64,000 bases of DNA, taken from assembly GCA_934045905.1 (NCBI GenBank), contig OW203771.1:24746069-24810068 (forward strand), given 5' to 3'. Positions 48,193 through 60,100 of this stretch are shown here, piece after piece (the stretch's first letter is position 1; each line of letters starts with the position of its first letter). The notes beneath the pieces were generated by a model. The model had not been told where the DNA came from. It saw only the letters and a program-made list of their open reading frames with translations, and did not search any database. The position numbers and the translations under genes are program-made. Source of the DNA: Leuctra nigra. Its lineage: Eukaryota > Arthropoda > Insecta > Plecoptera > Leuctridae.

Positions 48193-51100
48193 TGAAGAAG
48201 AAGAAGAAGAAGAAAGCGGTGTAATTTCACGATTTTCACTGCCCTCTAGGTCGTAAACGGCATGACTGGTTGTTGTCGCGTGATGTATATGTTGTCAGGT
48301 GGGCCATAGCTCAAAATTAAGACATTTCACAACAATGAGAGATTTTCCATTGTTGAGATCCAGTAGGCCGAAAATGCTATGTTGTTGCTTACAGTAAAAG
48401 TAGTTGGTCTGCTCCTCAGTTTATATCTAGTGGAGCGGTCGCTCCACGCCAGCCAAGTCGTACGGCGCGCGCACACTCTCATATAAAGGCTGGAGCAAAC
48501 CCACTTTTACTGTAAGCATCAAAGTGGCATTTTCGGCCTACTGGATCTTAAAATTGAGAAATCTCACATTGTTGCGAAATATCTTAATTTCGAGCTATGG
48601 CCCACCCTACAACATATACCAAATTTGGGAACAATAGGTTACGCCCTTTGCGCGCTAGAGGGCCGTGAAAACAGTGTTTTAGGGCGGTTTTCATAATAAT
48701 AATAATCTTAGTAGTAGTAGGCTGGAGCTAAAATCCGGTAAACAGGCCACAGCCTAAACGGCTGAACCGATTGATCTCACATTTTTACCACGTGTGCACT
48801 TTTGGCGTCTGATTTAACCTTGTCCCCATGAATTTTTTGTGCCGCCATTTTGAAACCGGAAGTGGCATCATATCTCGACAACCGCTGGACCGATTGGAAC
48901 GAAATTTGCGCCAAACGATTTAGACGGTCATCTATATGCATTATCAGTAGCAAAATACTAAAAATTATGTTAACGAAACCGGAAATGACGTCATGAAATT
49001 TGAAATACATCGATTTGCATTTCAGCAACAACTGTTGATCCGATTGTCTTGATATTTATGTAACGTTTGTACTTTTGATATTTCATTTGACTTGTTATAA
49101 AACCAACCGGAAGCCGCCATTTTGAAACCGGAAGTGACATCATGTCTCAAAAACGGCTAAACAGATTAGAACAAAACCAGCGCTAAACGATTTAGACGGT
49201 CAACTTTATGTAATCAGTAATATTTGATGATTCAAATATCGAAACCGGAAATGACGTCACACATTTTATGACCTATACCGGAAATGACGTCATAAATATG
49301 CTAAATGACGCTAAATTCACCACTTTATACTTTAAAATAGATATAAGTAAACGTACTTTGTAAATAATTATAAATTCAAGGTTGCAGTGTTCTCGGCGGC
49401 CATTTTTAAAACCGGAAGTGACGTCATATATCGTAAACGGTTGTACCGATTGCAACCTAAGTTTGGAAATGTGTTGGACTAATAATTATGAATTCAAGAC
49501 GACATTATTTTCGGCCGCCATTGTTAAAACCGGAAGTGACGTCAAATATCGAAAATGGCTGTACCGATTGCAATCAAATTTTGGAAATGTGTTGTACTAA
49601 TAATTATGAATTCAAGACGACATTATTTTCGGCCGCCATTGTTAAAACCGGAAGTGACGTCATATATCGAAAATGGCTGTACCGATTGCAACCAAATTTT
49701 GGAAATGTGTTGTACTAATAATTATGAATTCAAGACGACATTATTTTCGGCCGCCATTGTTAAAACCGGAAGTGACGTCATATATCAAAAACGGCTGTAC
49801 CGATTGCAACCAAATTTTGGAAATGTGTAGGAGTAATAATTATGAATTCAAGACGACATTATTTTCGGCCGCCATTGCTAAAACCGGAAGTGACGTCATA
49901 TATCGAAAACGGCTGGACCGATTGTAACGAAACTTAAAGCTATTCTTCTTGGATAATTATTTTAATCTTATATACCAAACGCAACTTTTCTAAGTATCCA
50001 AATCGGCATAGGCGTATTTTTTTAAAGAAATAAGTTCTTGCACGGACACAAGCTGTGCTACAAGCTGTATGAATAAACTAACAAAAGAAGTGATATCCCA
50101 GAAAAAAACACTCCGTGTAAAAAAGGCAGCCAAGTCTCTTTACTTTAAAAAAATTCAACACCGAAAAGGAGTGATATCAAAAAAGGAGCCAAGTCAATGA
50201 CATTTCCAAATATTTAATCGTATCTTTGAAATAAAAGTATAAACACCGAGAAATACTTTACAACAGGACTTGGCGCATCGTTTTTTTAAAGACATTTTTC
50301 TATTCATAAGCATGTGCCATTTATATACAACCGTCATTTTGAATGTTTAGAATAATAGGGAAACATCTTTCAATTAGGTACATATTATACATACCTTCTG
50401 TAAAATATTTTCTATATGATTATATACGCTATGAAACTTGTTGTCTATGCTTTCTATAAATATACACAATAGTTATCTTCGTAATATTGTTTCGTGGTGA
50501 ATATAATTAAGTCTCATGCGTTATACCTTCTCATCATGTAACAATTTCTATTAATACACATTTTATAAAAATACATTTCACAAAGAAGACAGTCATATTG
50601 AATTTCTATTAAAAAATTTAACTTTATACACTTGACACTTCAAAAATATATAATTGTGTTCCATTAGTTAGTAATTATTTGACAACGTTTCATGATTTCC
50701 TTCAGTCAAGATCAAATTATGAAAAGATACCAGTCTAATATCGCCATATTAACAGTACTGCAAGAATATGTATGAGCCCACTTCCAATTGATATGAAGGG
50801 ATGTGTGTTGTGAAAAATATCCGACCGAACCGGGGCACGAACTTGGGACCTCTCACTTGCCGGGCGAGAGCTCTACCAACTGAGCTACCCGATCGGACGG
50901 GCGGACATTAGACACAACACACTGATGAGGATCCTGACTCCTGACTCCATGGAAGTTTTCCAAAGAAACCTACATTCTCACCACTTCCAATTGTTATGTA
51001 ATTCTTTCACCCTTATATTACTTATATATTACAGCATAAAATCATGCTTCTATCGCCATTGACAAAACTATAAAATAGTCATTACTAAAAGTAGCTTGAT

Positions 51101-54100
51101 TCATAGATTCTGGCTCTAATAGAAAGAGGAAAATGTACCTACTTGTAAATTTCTTTCCACTTTTAGGATAGAATGATGTCTTTAAAAAAACGATGCGCCA
51201 AGTCCTTTTGTAAAGTATTTCTCGGTGTTTATACTTTTATTTCAAAGATACGATTAAATATTTGGAAATGTCATTGACTTGGCTCCTTTTTTGATATCAC
51301 TCCTTTTCGGTGTTGAATTTTTTTAAAGTAAAGAGACTTGGCTGCCTTTTTTACACGGAGTGTTTTTTTCTGGGATAGGCATTTACGGTATGTAGAGTGA
51401 CTGTGAGTGTACGGTACGACTTGGCTGAGTGGAGCGACCGCTCCACTAGATTATAATACCTTGGTTGGGTATGACCTCAAAGTGTTAAACTGATCACTAT
51501 GATTATTGAGCGAGCGAAGCGAGCGTCTCCTTTTGGCTCTTTTGGCACGGACCTCTGTTTTTTTTTTTTTTTTATTATTTTTTTATTTTTTTATTTTTTT
51601 TTCTGTTACCTGACTATATAAAGATCAGAGTTTTTCATCGATCGAGCTGAAATTTTGCACACATGTGGGGACAACCTTTTCTGTTTGCAGACCCCAAAAT
51701 TTTTTGAAATCCATTCATTGGCTAAAATTTAAATAAACATCTCCTGATGGTAGGTTGAAAAATGGCAATGGTCTTCTATAAAACTGATCAAACTCATATT
51801 TTGGCTATACAGGTCAGTTTTTCTTCGATCGAGCTGAAATTTTGCACACATGTAAAACCAACCTTCTCTGTTTACAGACACTAATTTTTTTGAAATCCAA
51901 TTATTGGTTAAAATTTAAATAAATATCTCCTGATAGGCTGAAAAATGAAAACGGTCTTCGATAATTCTGATCAAACTCATATTTTGCATGATCATTTAGA
52001 CCAACATTGTCTCTTATTTTACAAAATTTCATCCCAATCAGTTAAGAACGTATAAACTTATTGACATTTTTCAAATCTGTCAGATATGAAGTATCGAAAT
52101 GAATGTTTTCCAGTGCAACTTGAATTGAATCTGATTTGCTATATTTACCAGGGTGCTTAGATGCTATTTTCAAGTTTCAATGAAAAGCATTATGTTGTGT
52201 TGATTGAGTGATCATATTTCAATTCAATATGGATGAATATGTTTTCTGTGCGTTGTGTACGCATTTCCGGATCGAGAATTTGCACGTCTCTGTGCTCCCC
52301 TGTGTTTCGATACTTCATATCTGACAGCTATTAAAAATGTCAATTAGTTCATACGTTTTTAACTGATTGGGATGAAAATTTGTAAAATAAGAGGCAATGT
52401 TGGTCTTAATGACCATACAAAATATGAGTTTGATCAGAATTATATCAGACCATAAAAAGGGTGGTGTGGCTACAAGCCATTATACCCCTTCTACACGCTC
52501 ACTTTAATAATAGTATGTTAAACATATATTTAAATGACGTCTCACTTTAGCACGTCTACACACTCACTTTATCTATTGACGCACTATCTGGTGACGATTC
52601 TGTAATTATTACCTTAATTTGTCGATTCAGTGCAGTGTTATTCTAATGACAGTGAGGAGATTTCACATGAATGGTCCAGTGAAGTTATTTCCAAAATATG
52701 TTCCAGCTGTCAGTTCAAGTTGAAAACAAAATCACTATTGGATGACATAGCCTCACTTTTAACACTCATAAGCACTTATTTATTATTTTAAAATTGTTTT
52801 GAGCCTTTGTGTTAGGTTAAAAAGTATTATTAAATAGCACGCAACACACTTACAAATTCAATGAAACATTTTAACTTGAATAAATATACAATTTTACTAT
52901 TAAATCTAGAACTGAAGAAGAACAAAAGCGAATCGTTTTTAAAAATAATCTCGCGAGATCTCGCGTCTTGCGTTAAACATAGGTTAAACATAGGTCCGTC
53001 GCGAACTTGAAGTGCGGTGTCATTTAAGGGAAGCTTGATCATCTACACGGTGTACTTAAAGTGAGAGGCTACTAAAGTCCTATGTTAAAGTGAGCGTGTA
53101 GAAGGGGTATAATACCCCTTGATCATCTACACGGTGTACTTAAAGTGAGTGGCTACTAAAGTCCTATGTTAAAGTGAGCGTGTAGAAGGGGTATTATACC
53201 CCTTCTACACGCTCATTTTAACATAGGACTTTAGTAGCCTCTCACTTTAGTAGCGTGTAGAAGGGGTATTATACCCCTTCTACACGCTCACTTTAACATA
53301 GGACTTTAGTAGCCTCTCACTTTAAGTACACCGTGTAGATGATCAAGCTTCCCTTAAATGACACCGCACTTCAAGTTCGCGACGGACCTATGTTTAACCT
53401 ATGTTTAACGCAAGACGCGAGATCTCGCGAGATTATTTTTAAAAACGATTCGCTTTTGTTCTTCTTCAGTTCTAGATTTAATAGTAAAATTGTATATTTA
53501 TTCAAGTTAAAATGTTTCATTGAATTTGTAAGTGTGTTGCGTGCTATTTAATAATGTTTTTTAACCTAACACAAAGGCACAAAACAATTTTAAAATAATA
53601 AATAAGTGCTTATGAGTGTTAAAAGTGAGGCTATGTCATCCACTTGAACTGACAGCTGGAACATATTTTGGAAATAACTTCACTGGACCATTCATGTGAA
53701 ATCTCCTCACTGATTAGAATAACACTGCACTGAATCGACAAATTAAGGTAATAATTACAGAATCGTCACCAGATAGTGCGTCAATAGATAAAGTGAGTGT
53801 GTAGACGTGCTAAAGTGAGACGTCATTTAAATGTATGTTTAACATACTATTTTAAAGTGAGCGTGTAGAAGGGGTATTATAAACCCCATAAAAAACACTC
53901 CGTGTAAAAAATACCAGCCAAGTCTCTTCAACTAAAAAAAATATGAAATCTAAAAAATTCTGCACTGAAAAGTAGTGATATCAAAAAATGGGCCAAGTCA
54001 AAACTTTATTTGAAAATCAAAAAATACTTGGCGCATCGTGTATACATAGTTTAGAAGTATAGACCAGATAGAAAATATACATCAAATATACATAATACAT

Positions 54101-57100
54101 ATAGTATACCTATTATGCCCTAAAAAAACGATGCGCCAAGTATTTTTTGATTTTCAAATAAAGTTTTGACTTGGCCCATTTTTTGATATCACTACTTTTC
54201 AGTGCAGAATTTTTTAGATTTCATATTTTTTTTAGTTGAAGAGACTTGGCTGGTATTTTTTACACGGAGTGTTTTTTATGGGGATATCACTCCTTTTTTA
54301 GTTTATTCTTAGAACTTGTGACGTCATATCGATTGAACAATTACTAAATCCATTAAAAAAAGTCGCCATTGACAATTTGGTTTACTAATGAAAATCAGCG
54401 TATGGTACTATATATTTGCTTTAAATGATCTTTCATGAAGAATAGCAAAGGTTTCATTCCTATCAGTCAACCGAGTTCCGAGATATCGCAACACTTCGGT
54501 TTTCAAAATGGCTGCTGAACTTACTGCACTGCCACAACGAATGTATATCTATAAATAATGTGTATCATTTTAAGTTTTCTGAATATGTATTCATTATATA
54601 GGAGGGGATTATAATAATTTTTAAATTTGAATGACGTCATTTCCGGTCTCATAAATAGGAAATTTCTAGTGTGACTGTTCCTATTTCATAGAGATGACCT
54701 TCCGAATCGTTTGGCGGTAGTTTCATACCGATCAGTCAACCAATTTTCAAGATATGACGTTACTTCCGGTTTCAAAATGGCTGCTGAAATCACTACCCCT
54801 TGAATTATAATTTAAACATGATTACATTTTATTATAAGCTGTCTCAAATAGTATATTTATTGTATCAAAATGTAAATTTGTGAGATTTTTAAAATGTGTG
54901 ACGTCATTTCCGGTTTTGGTATGGGAAACTGCAAATATTATTGATGATAATACATAAAGTTGACCGTCTCAATTGTTTTGCGCTGGTTTCGTTGAAATCT
55001 ATTTAGCCATTATTGAGATATATTGTCACTTCCGGTTTCAAAATGGCGGCTTCCGGTTGGTTTTATAATAAGTCAAATGAGATATCAAAAGTGCATACGT
55101 TACATAAATAACAAAATAATCGGATCAAATTTGTTTCCGAAATGCCAATCGATGTATTTCAAATTTCATGACGTCATTTCCGGTTTCGTTAACATAAATT
55201 TTAGTCTGTTGCTATTGATAATCCATATAGTTGACCGTCTGAATCGTTTGGCGCGAATTTCGTTCCGATCGGTCTAGCCGTTGACGAGATATGACGTCAC
55301 TTCCGGTTTCAAAATGGCGGCAAAAAAAAATAATGGGGTGAAGGTTAAATCAGACGCCAAAAGTGCACACGTGGTAAAAATGTGAGATCAATCGGTTCAG
55401 CCGTTTAGGCTGTGGCCTGTTTACCGGATTTGAATTCCAGGAGACTACAACTACTACTACTACTACTGAGATTATTATTATTATTATTACTAGGAAAACG
55501 CTCTCTGTAACGCGTTGATGAGCGAGCACGGATACACGCAACACCTCGAACCGAAATTATGTCTATCGAATGTCATTAAAAGCCATTAATTCTTTAGTTT
55601 CGTCACATACTTGTATAAAAATCTCCAAAATCTCCAAAAATATTGGTGCCAATCCTTGCTAAGTTTTAAGTTGATCGATTAAACCTTTATGATTGAACGG
55701 TTCCTTGTTAATTTTCAAAAATCACAGGATCTCGTTCAAAAAATATACCTGGGACCACCCATATGATATGATATGTAGTGTGTGTACACAATATCAGATC
55801 AATCTGTTGAACGGTCATTATTAGTTTCATATCGTTTGAAACTTTCTGCTCTAACTACCTTGCCTTGAACTGTAGATTCGAAGTCGCCGTGAATTTGACA
55901 GCCAACACGCAAAATGTCCCTAAAATGACAAAAACTTTTGAAAATAACGACAGATTAGAGTGAAAATTGGCAAAAATACTTTAAATGTTGGTACCAATGA
56001 CCATGCGAAGTTTTTAGCTGGTCGGTCAATCGGTTCCAGTTTAAATTTCAAAAAATCACAGGAAAAATGGTTTTAAATTTGAACCAATTGGAGGATTTGG
56101 CTGAAATTTTTTTTGATTGGGTACAATGTTGGTTGCAATGACTTTGCTAAATTTCAAATTGATCAAACCAACCAATCGAAAGATAATTTTTATAAAATTT
56201 GAACCAATCACAGGATACCGTTCAGAAAAGATCCCAGGGATCGCATAGATTACGTTAGTATGTGTACAAAATTTCAGATCGATTGGTTGTGCGGTTTGAC
56301 CTGGGCAGTGCAGGCAAAAAAAAACACAAAAAAACAAAAAAAAACAACAAAAAAAACAAAAAAAAAAAAAACACACAGAAAGTGCCATAAGAGTACCGTG
56401 GTGACGCTCGCTACGCTCGCTCAATTATGAAAACCGCCCTAAAACACTGTTTTTACGGCCCTCTAGCGCGCAAAGGGCGTAACCTATTGTTCCCAAATTT
56501 GGTATATGTAGTAGGGTGGGCCATAGCTCGAAATTAAGATATATCGCAACAATGTGAGATTTTCCAATTTTAAGATCCAGTAGGCCGAAAATGCCACTTT
56601 GATGCTTACAGTAAAAGTGGGTTTGCTCCCGCCTTTATATGAGAGTGTGCGCGCGCCGTACGACTTGGCTGGCGTGGAGCGACCGCTCCACTAGATTAAG
56701 CTTTACAAATGTCATTAAAATGTCTATTACTCTTAAAGTTCATTATAGATTTTACAGATTTGTCAAAAATAGGATCTTAAAATGCTGGTACCAATGACAA
56801 TGCAAATTCTGGTGATGATCGGTCAAACGATTGCAGTTATATTGACACACAGAGTTTCTTTCATCCCCATTGCCAAGCACGGCATTAAGTACGCATCAAG
56901 TTTCTGATGCAACCAATGGATCAATCATGCTGAAAATCATTTTGACCATAACGAGAATAGTAATATAAGTTTCGTGAAAAATTTGGCCTGATCCCTTACT
57001 TCGTTTGGCAGGAGACGCCAAATGCACAAATAAACACACACACAAAAAAACAGAGATTCGAGCCATAAGTTTCAAGTGGAGACGCTCGCTACGCTCGATC

Positions 57101-60100
57101 AATAATATGTTATGAAGTATAGCGAAAGTTTCGTTCCAATCGGTCCAGCCGTTCTCGAGTTATGGCATCACTTCCGGTTTTCAAAATGGCGGTTGACATC
57201 ACTGCCACATAAAATTTGTATTTATAAAGTTATGTAACATTATAAGCCTGCGAAATATGTAGTTATTGTTATAAGAGATGATTTAAGTCAGATTTGGCAT
57301 TTTTGTGACGTCATTTCCGGTTTTGGTAATTGTAACTTTTCAATTTCGACTATTGATATTTTATAAAGAAGACCATCTGAATCGTTTGGTGGAAGTTTCG
57401 TATCGATCGGTCGATCCATTTTTGGTATATGACGTCACTTCCGGTTTCAAAATGGCGTCACAAAAAATGTGTCATCAGACGCCAAAAGTGAACATGTGGT
57501 AAAAATGTCAGATATATCGGTTCAGCCGTTTAGGCTGTGGCGGTGACAGCGGTGTTTTCTGATATCTGAATCTGAATCAGATAGCTTTTAAAAGGGGTGT
57601 AATTTCACTGTTTTCACGGCCCTCTAGCTCGCAAATAGCATAACCTATTGTCCTAAAATTTGGTATATGTGGTGGGGTGGGCCATAGCTCGGAATTAAAG
57701 AGACTAGACCTACACTTACCCCGCCCCACCACATGTAAAGAGCGTCAACTTTCAAATTCTCGCGGTCTGAAAATGGCCAATAACAAGCGTTGGAAATCGG
57801 GAGCCGAAAAACCGCAGCGCTCCTGAAACGCTGTGGTGGTAAGAACTGAGAGAACTATACGTTACATATACGAATATGTAAATATGTATATGAATATTTA
57901 CGTATATATTTATAAATAAATATATAAATGAATAAATACATGTATTTTTTATTACTATGTACGTATTTAATGCATTTACTATAGGAATCCTGCTCGTGAC
58001 GTCACAGTGGTAGAAAAATGGAGGATTCTCTGGTAGGGGAAATGTGTCAAAGCTATAAATAAATAATAGCTGTAAATCATGTTCATCAGATCAATATTTA
58101 ACTTGAACATGTGTATGGATGAATATAGCGTATTATTATTAACTTGTACTTACTTAAATATCTTTCTTTCACGAGTAATCACTCTAAATATGAGATTTGG
58201 ATTGCCGCTGTCAGATTTGTTTATTCCCTATACTTTTGTGTAGATTGCTATGGCAACCTTATCGACTGAGCCATCGACTGTTCATTTACTTCCACTGTCA
58301 CGTGGAAGATGGCGATGGGAATTTTCGGCTCCAGGACTTTTTTGTGCTTCAAGGATTAGCATTGGCAGCATTGCAAGTTGACGCTCTTCCCAGTGGTGGG
58401 GCGGGGTAAGTGTAGGTCTAGTCACTTAACTCAGAATTAAGATATTTCTCAACAATGTGAGATTTCCCAATTTTGAGATCCAGTAGGCCGAAAATGCCAT
58501 GTTGTTGCTTACAGTAAAAGTGTTTGGTATGCTCCTCAGTTTATTAGGCATTTACGGTACATTGAGTGAGTGTGAGTGTACAGTACGACTTGGCTGGGTG
58601 GAGCGACCGCTCCACTAGATTCGTCCATGATTCAATGGTCCAAAAGTCATGACGATTTTACCGAAGTAAATATTATCTCCAGTGTCTACTTCGAGTGCAG
58701 CCGACTCTTGAATGAACTCGGAATGAGATATTTGAATGAACTCACTTCGTCTCCACAGCCGCGCGATGTCCGCATCGCTCACCAATAGCGGCGGGGCCTG
58801 CCGTGGTGCTCGCAGTGGGCCCTGCGGCGGGGCCTGTCGTTGTGCTCGCAGTGGGCCCTGCGGCGGGGCCTGCCGTGGTGCTCGCAGTGGGCCCTGCGGG
58901 GGGTGGGGGGCCTGTCGTTGTGCTCGCAGTGGGCCCTGCGGGGGGTGGGGGGCCTGCCGTGGTGCTCGCAGTGGGCCCGGGGCGGTCTGCTCGGCCATGT
59001 TGTTAGGAGGCGCATCTGCACAAGACAACACAACCTTGAACCTACTTATAGCTGGAGGCAATTTCTAAATGAAACTTGACTCATACTCTGAAACCAACAT
59101 GCGATCTGAGGATTGAACGTTTCTTATAACCCAGTGTTTTGTTAGCTCTCTAGTGAGGTCAACCCAAGAGACGTATCAACGGGGCATTGTGCGCGCGCAG
59201 GTAAAGAAAGTGATGCAAATCAAAATAACCCGTTTCCAATCCACAGGCCCCATGTCTTAGCTACGACTTTGGCAAGCTCGATCCAAAATTTCAAGCTTCG
59301 AGTTATTGAATACCTATCGAAGTGATTTTTCTCAGTGATCCTTAAATTATTTATTTTATTTATTTTTTAATAAACTTGTATGTTTTTTTTCAATGTTGAC
59401 ATGAAACTCAAGAATAGGCTTGCTGCAAAATCTTACGCGTGTGTTTTGCAAGTACTGAAAAACATCATTAAATTCATAGTTTACTGTTATCTCTAATCAC
59501 AATTATCAGTGTTGTGTACAGTTTCGACTTCCCACGAAGGGAATCTTAAAACATCAAGTTCACACTTCTTAACAATACCGGAGTATTAGGTATCACTTGA
59601 ATGACATGTTGTATGTACTCACTGTGAGGCTCATGGGCCGTGTGCCTCATCGTGTGCCTCACTGGAGGGGCCTCATCGTTTGCCGACGATGGCCCTGCTG
59701 CCGGGGCCTGTGCCTCTGGCTCGGCCTGGGCCTGTGCCTCTGGCTCGGCCTGGGTCTGGGCCTGAGGCGGGACCTGGGTCTGGGCGCGTGGCGCGTCTGC
59801 AAAAGACAACACAACCTTGAACCAATACTGTATAGCTTGAGGCCATTTCAAAATTAAACTTTTATCCTAGTTAATAAATTCATACACTGGAGTAGGTACA
59901 ATTATGACCTTGTTTATGACCCCAAAGTGTTAAAATGACCAATATGATTATTAAACAATAATTGCCATATTTAAGGGCGTACGGGAGGTCTATTGTACTC
60001 CAGTGTGTGGCTGCATTTAATACATTGAGCTTGAAATGTGCTGATTTGATTTCCTTAAATTCTGTTTTTGTGAAGATAACACTAGAGAAACAGTTTGAGG

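Larger units (their letters stand above)
48428..51449 (+). repeat. ETS/CRE array element, copy 3 (both palindromic ends)
   Basis: The left end has GTGGAGCGGTCGCTCCAC (48430-48447) and the right end its inverted counterpart (51429-51446) with GGCATTTACGGTATG and GTACGACTTGGCT beside it. The array shows CCGGAAGTGACGTCA at 49411, 49529, 49647, 49766 and 49882 and weaker forms at 48855, 48978, 49127, 49244 and 49281. The CACTCCGTG element 50097-51374 fills the right half. Confidence 0.75.

Noticed and set aside
48068..48256. Poly-Ser/poly-Glu small protein
   Set aside because: Pure translation of the ATC/GAA microsatellite.
46260..49930. Regular short repeats as a CRISPR array
   Set aside because: Eukaryotic context, ~117-bp units with drifting repeats, no uniform repeat-spacer pattern and no cas genes.
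49388..49930. Overlapping frames with repeated KPEVTSYIENGCTDCNQILEM-like text
   Set aside because: They are the 117-bp array units (a multiple of three) translated; stops and frame vary between copies.
52830..53551. Two 70-codon frames with the same translation on opposite strands
   Set aside because: They lie in inverted MITE copies; identity reflects recent duplication of DNA, not protein selection.
58736..59079. Gly/Ala/Val-rich frames on the plus strand
   Set aside because: Antisense of exon C, which has the splice sites on the minus strand.
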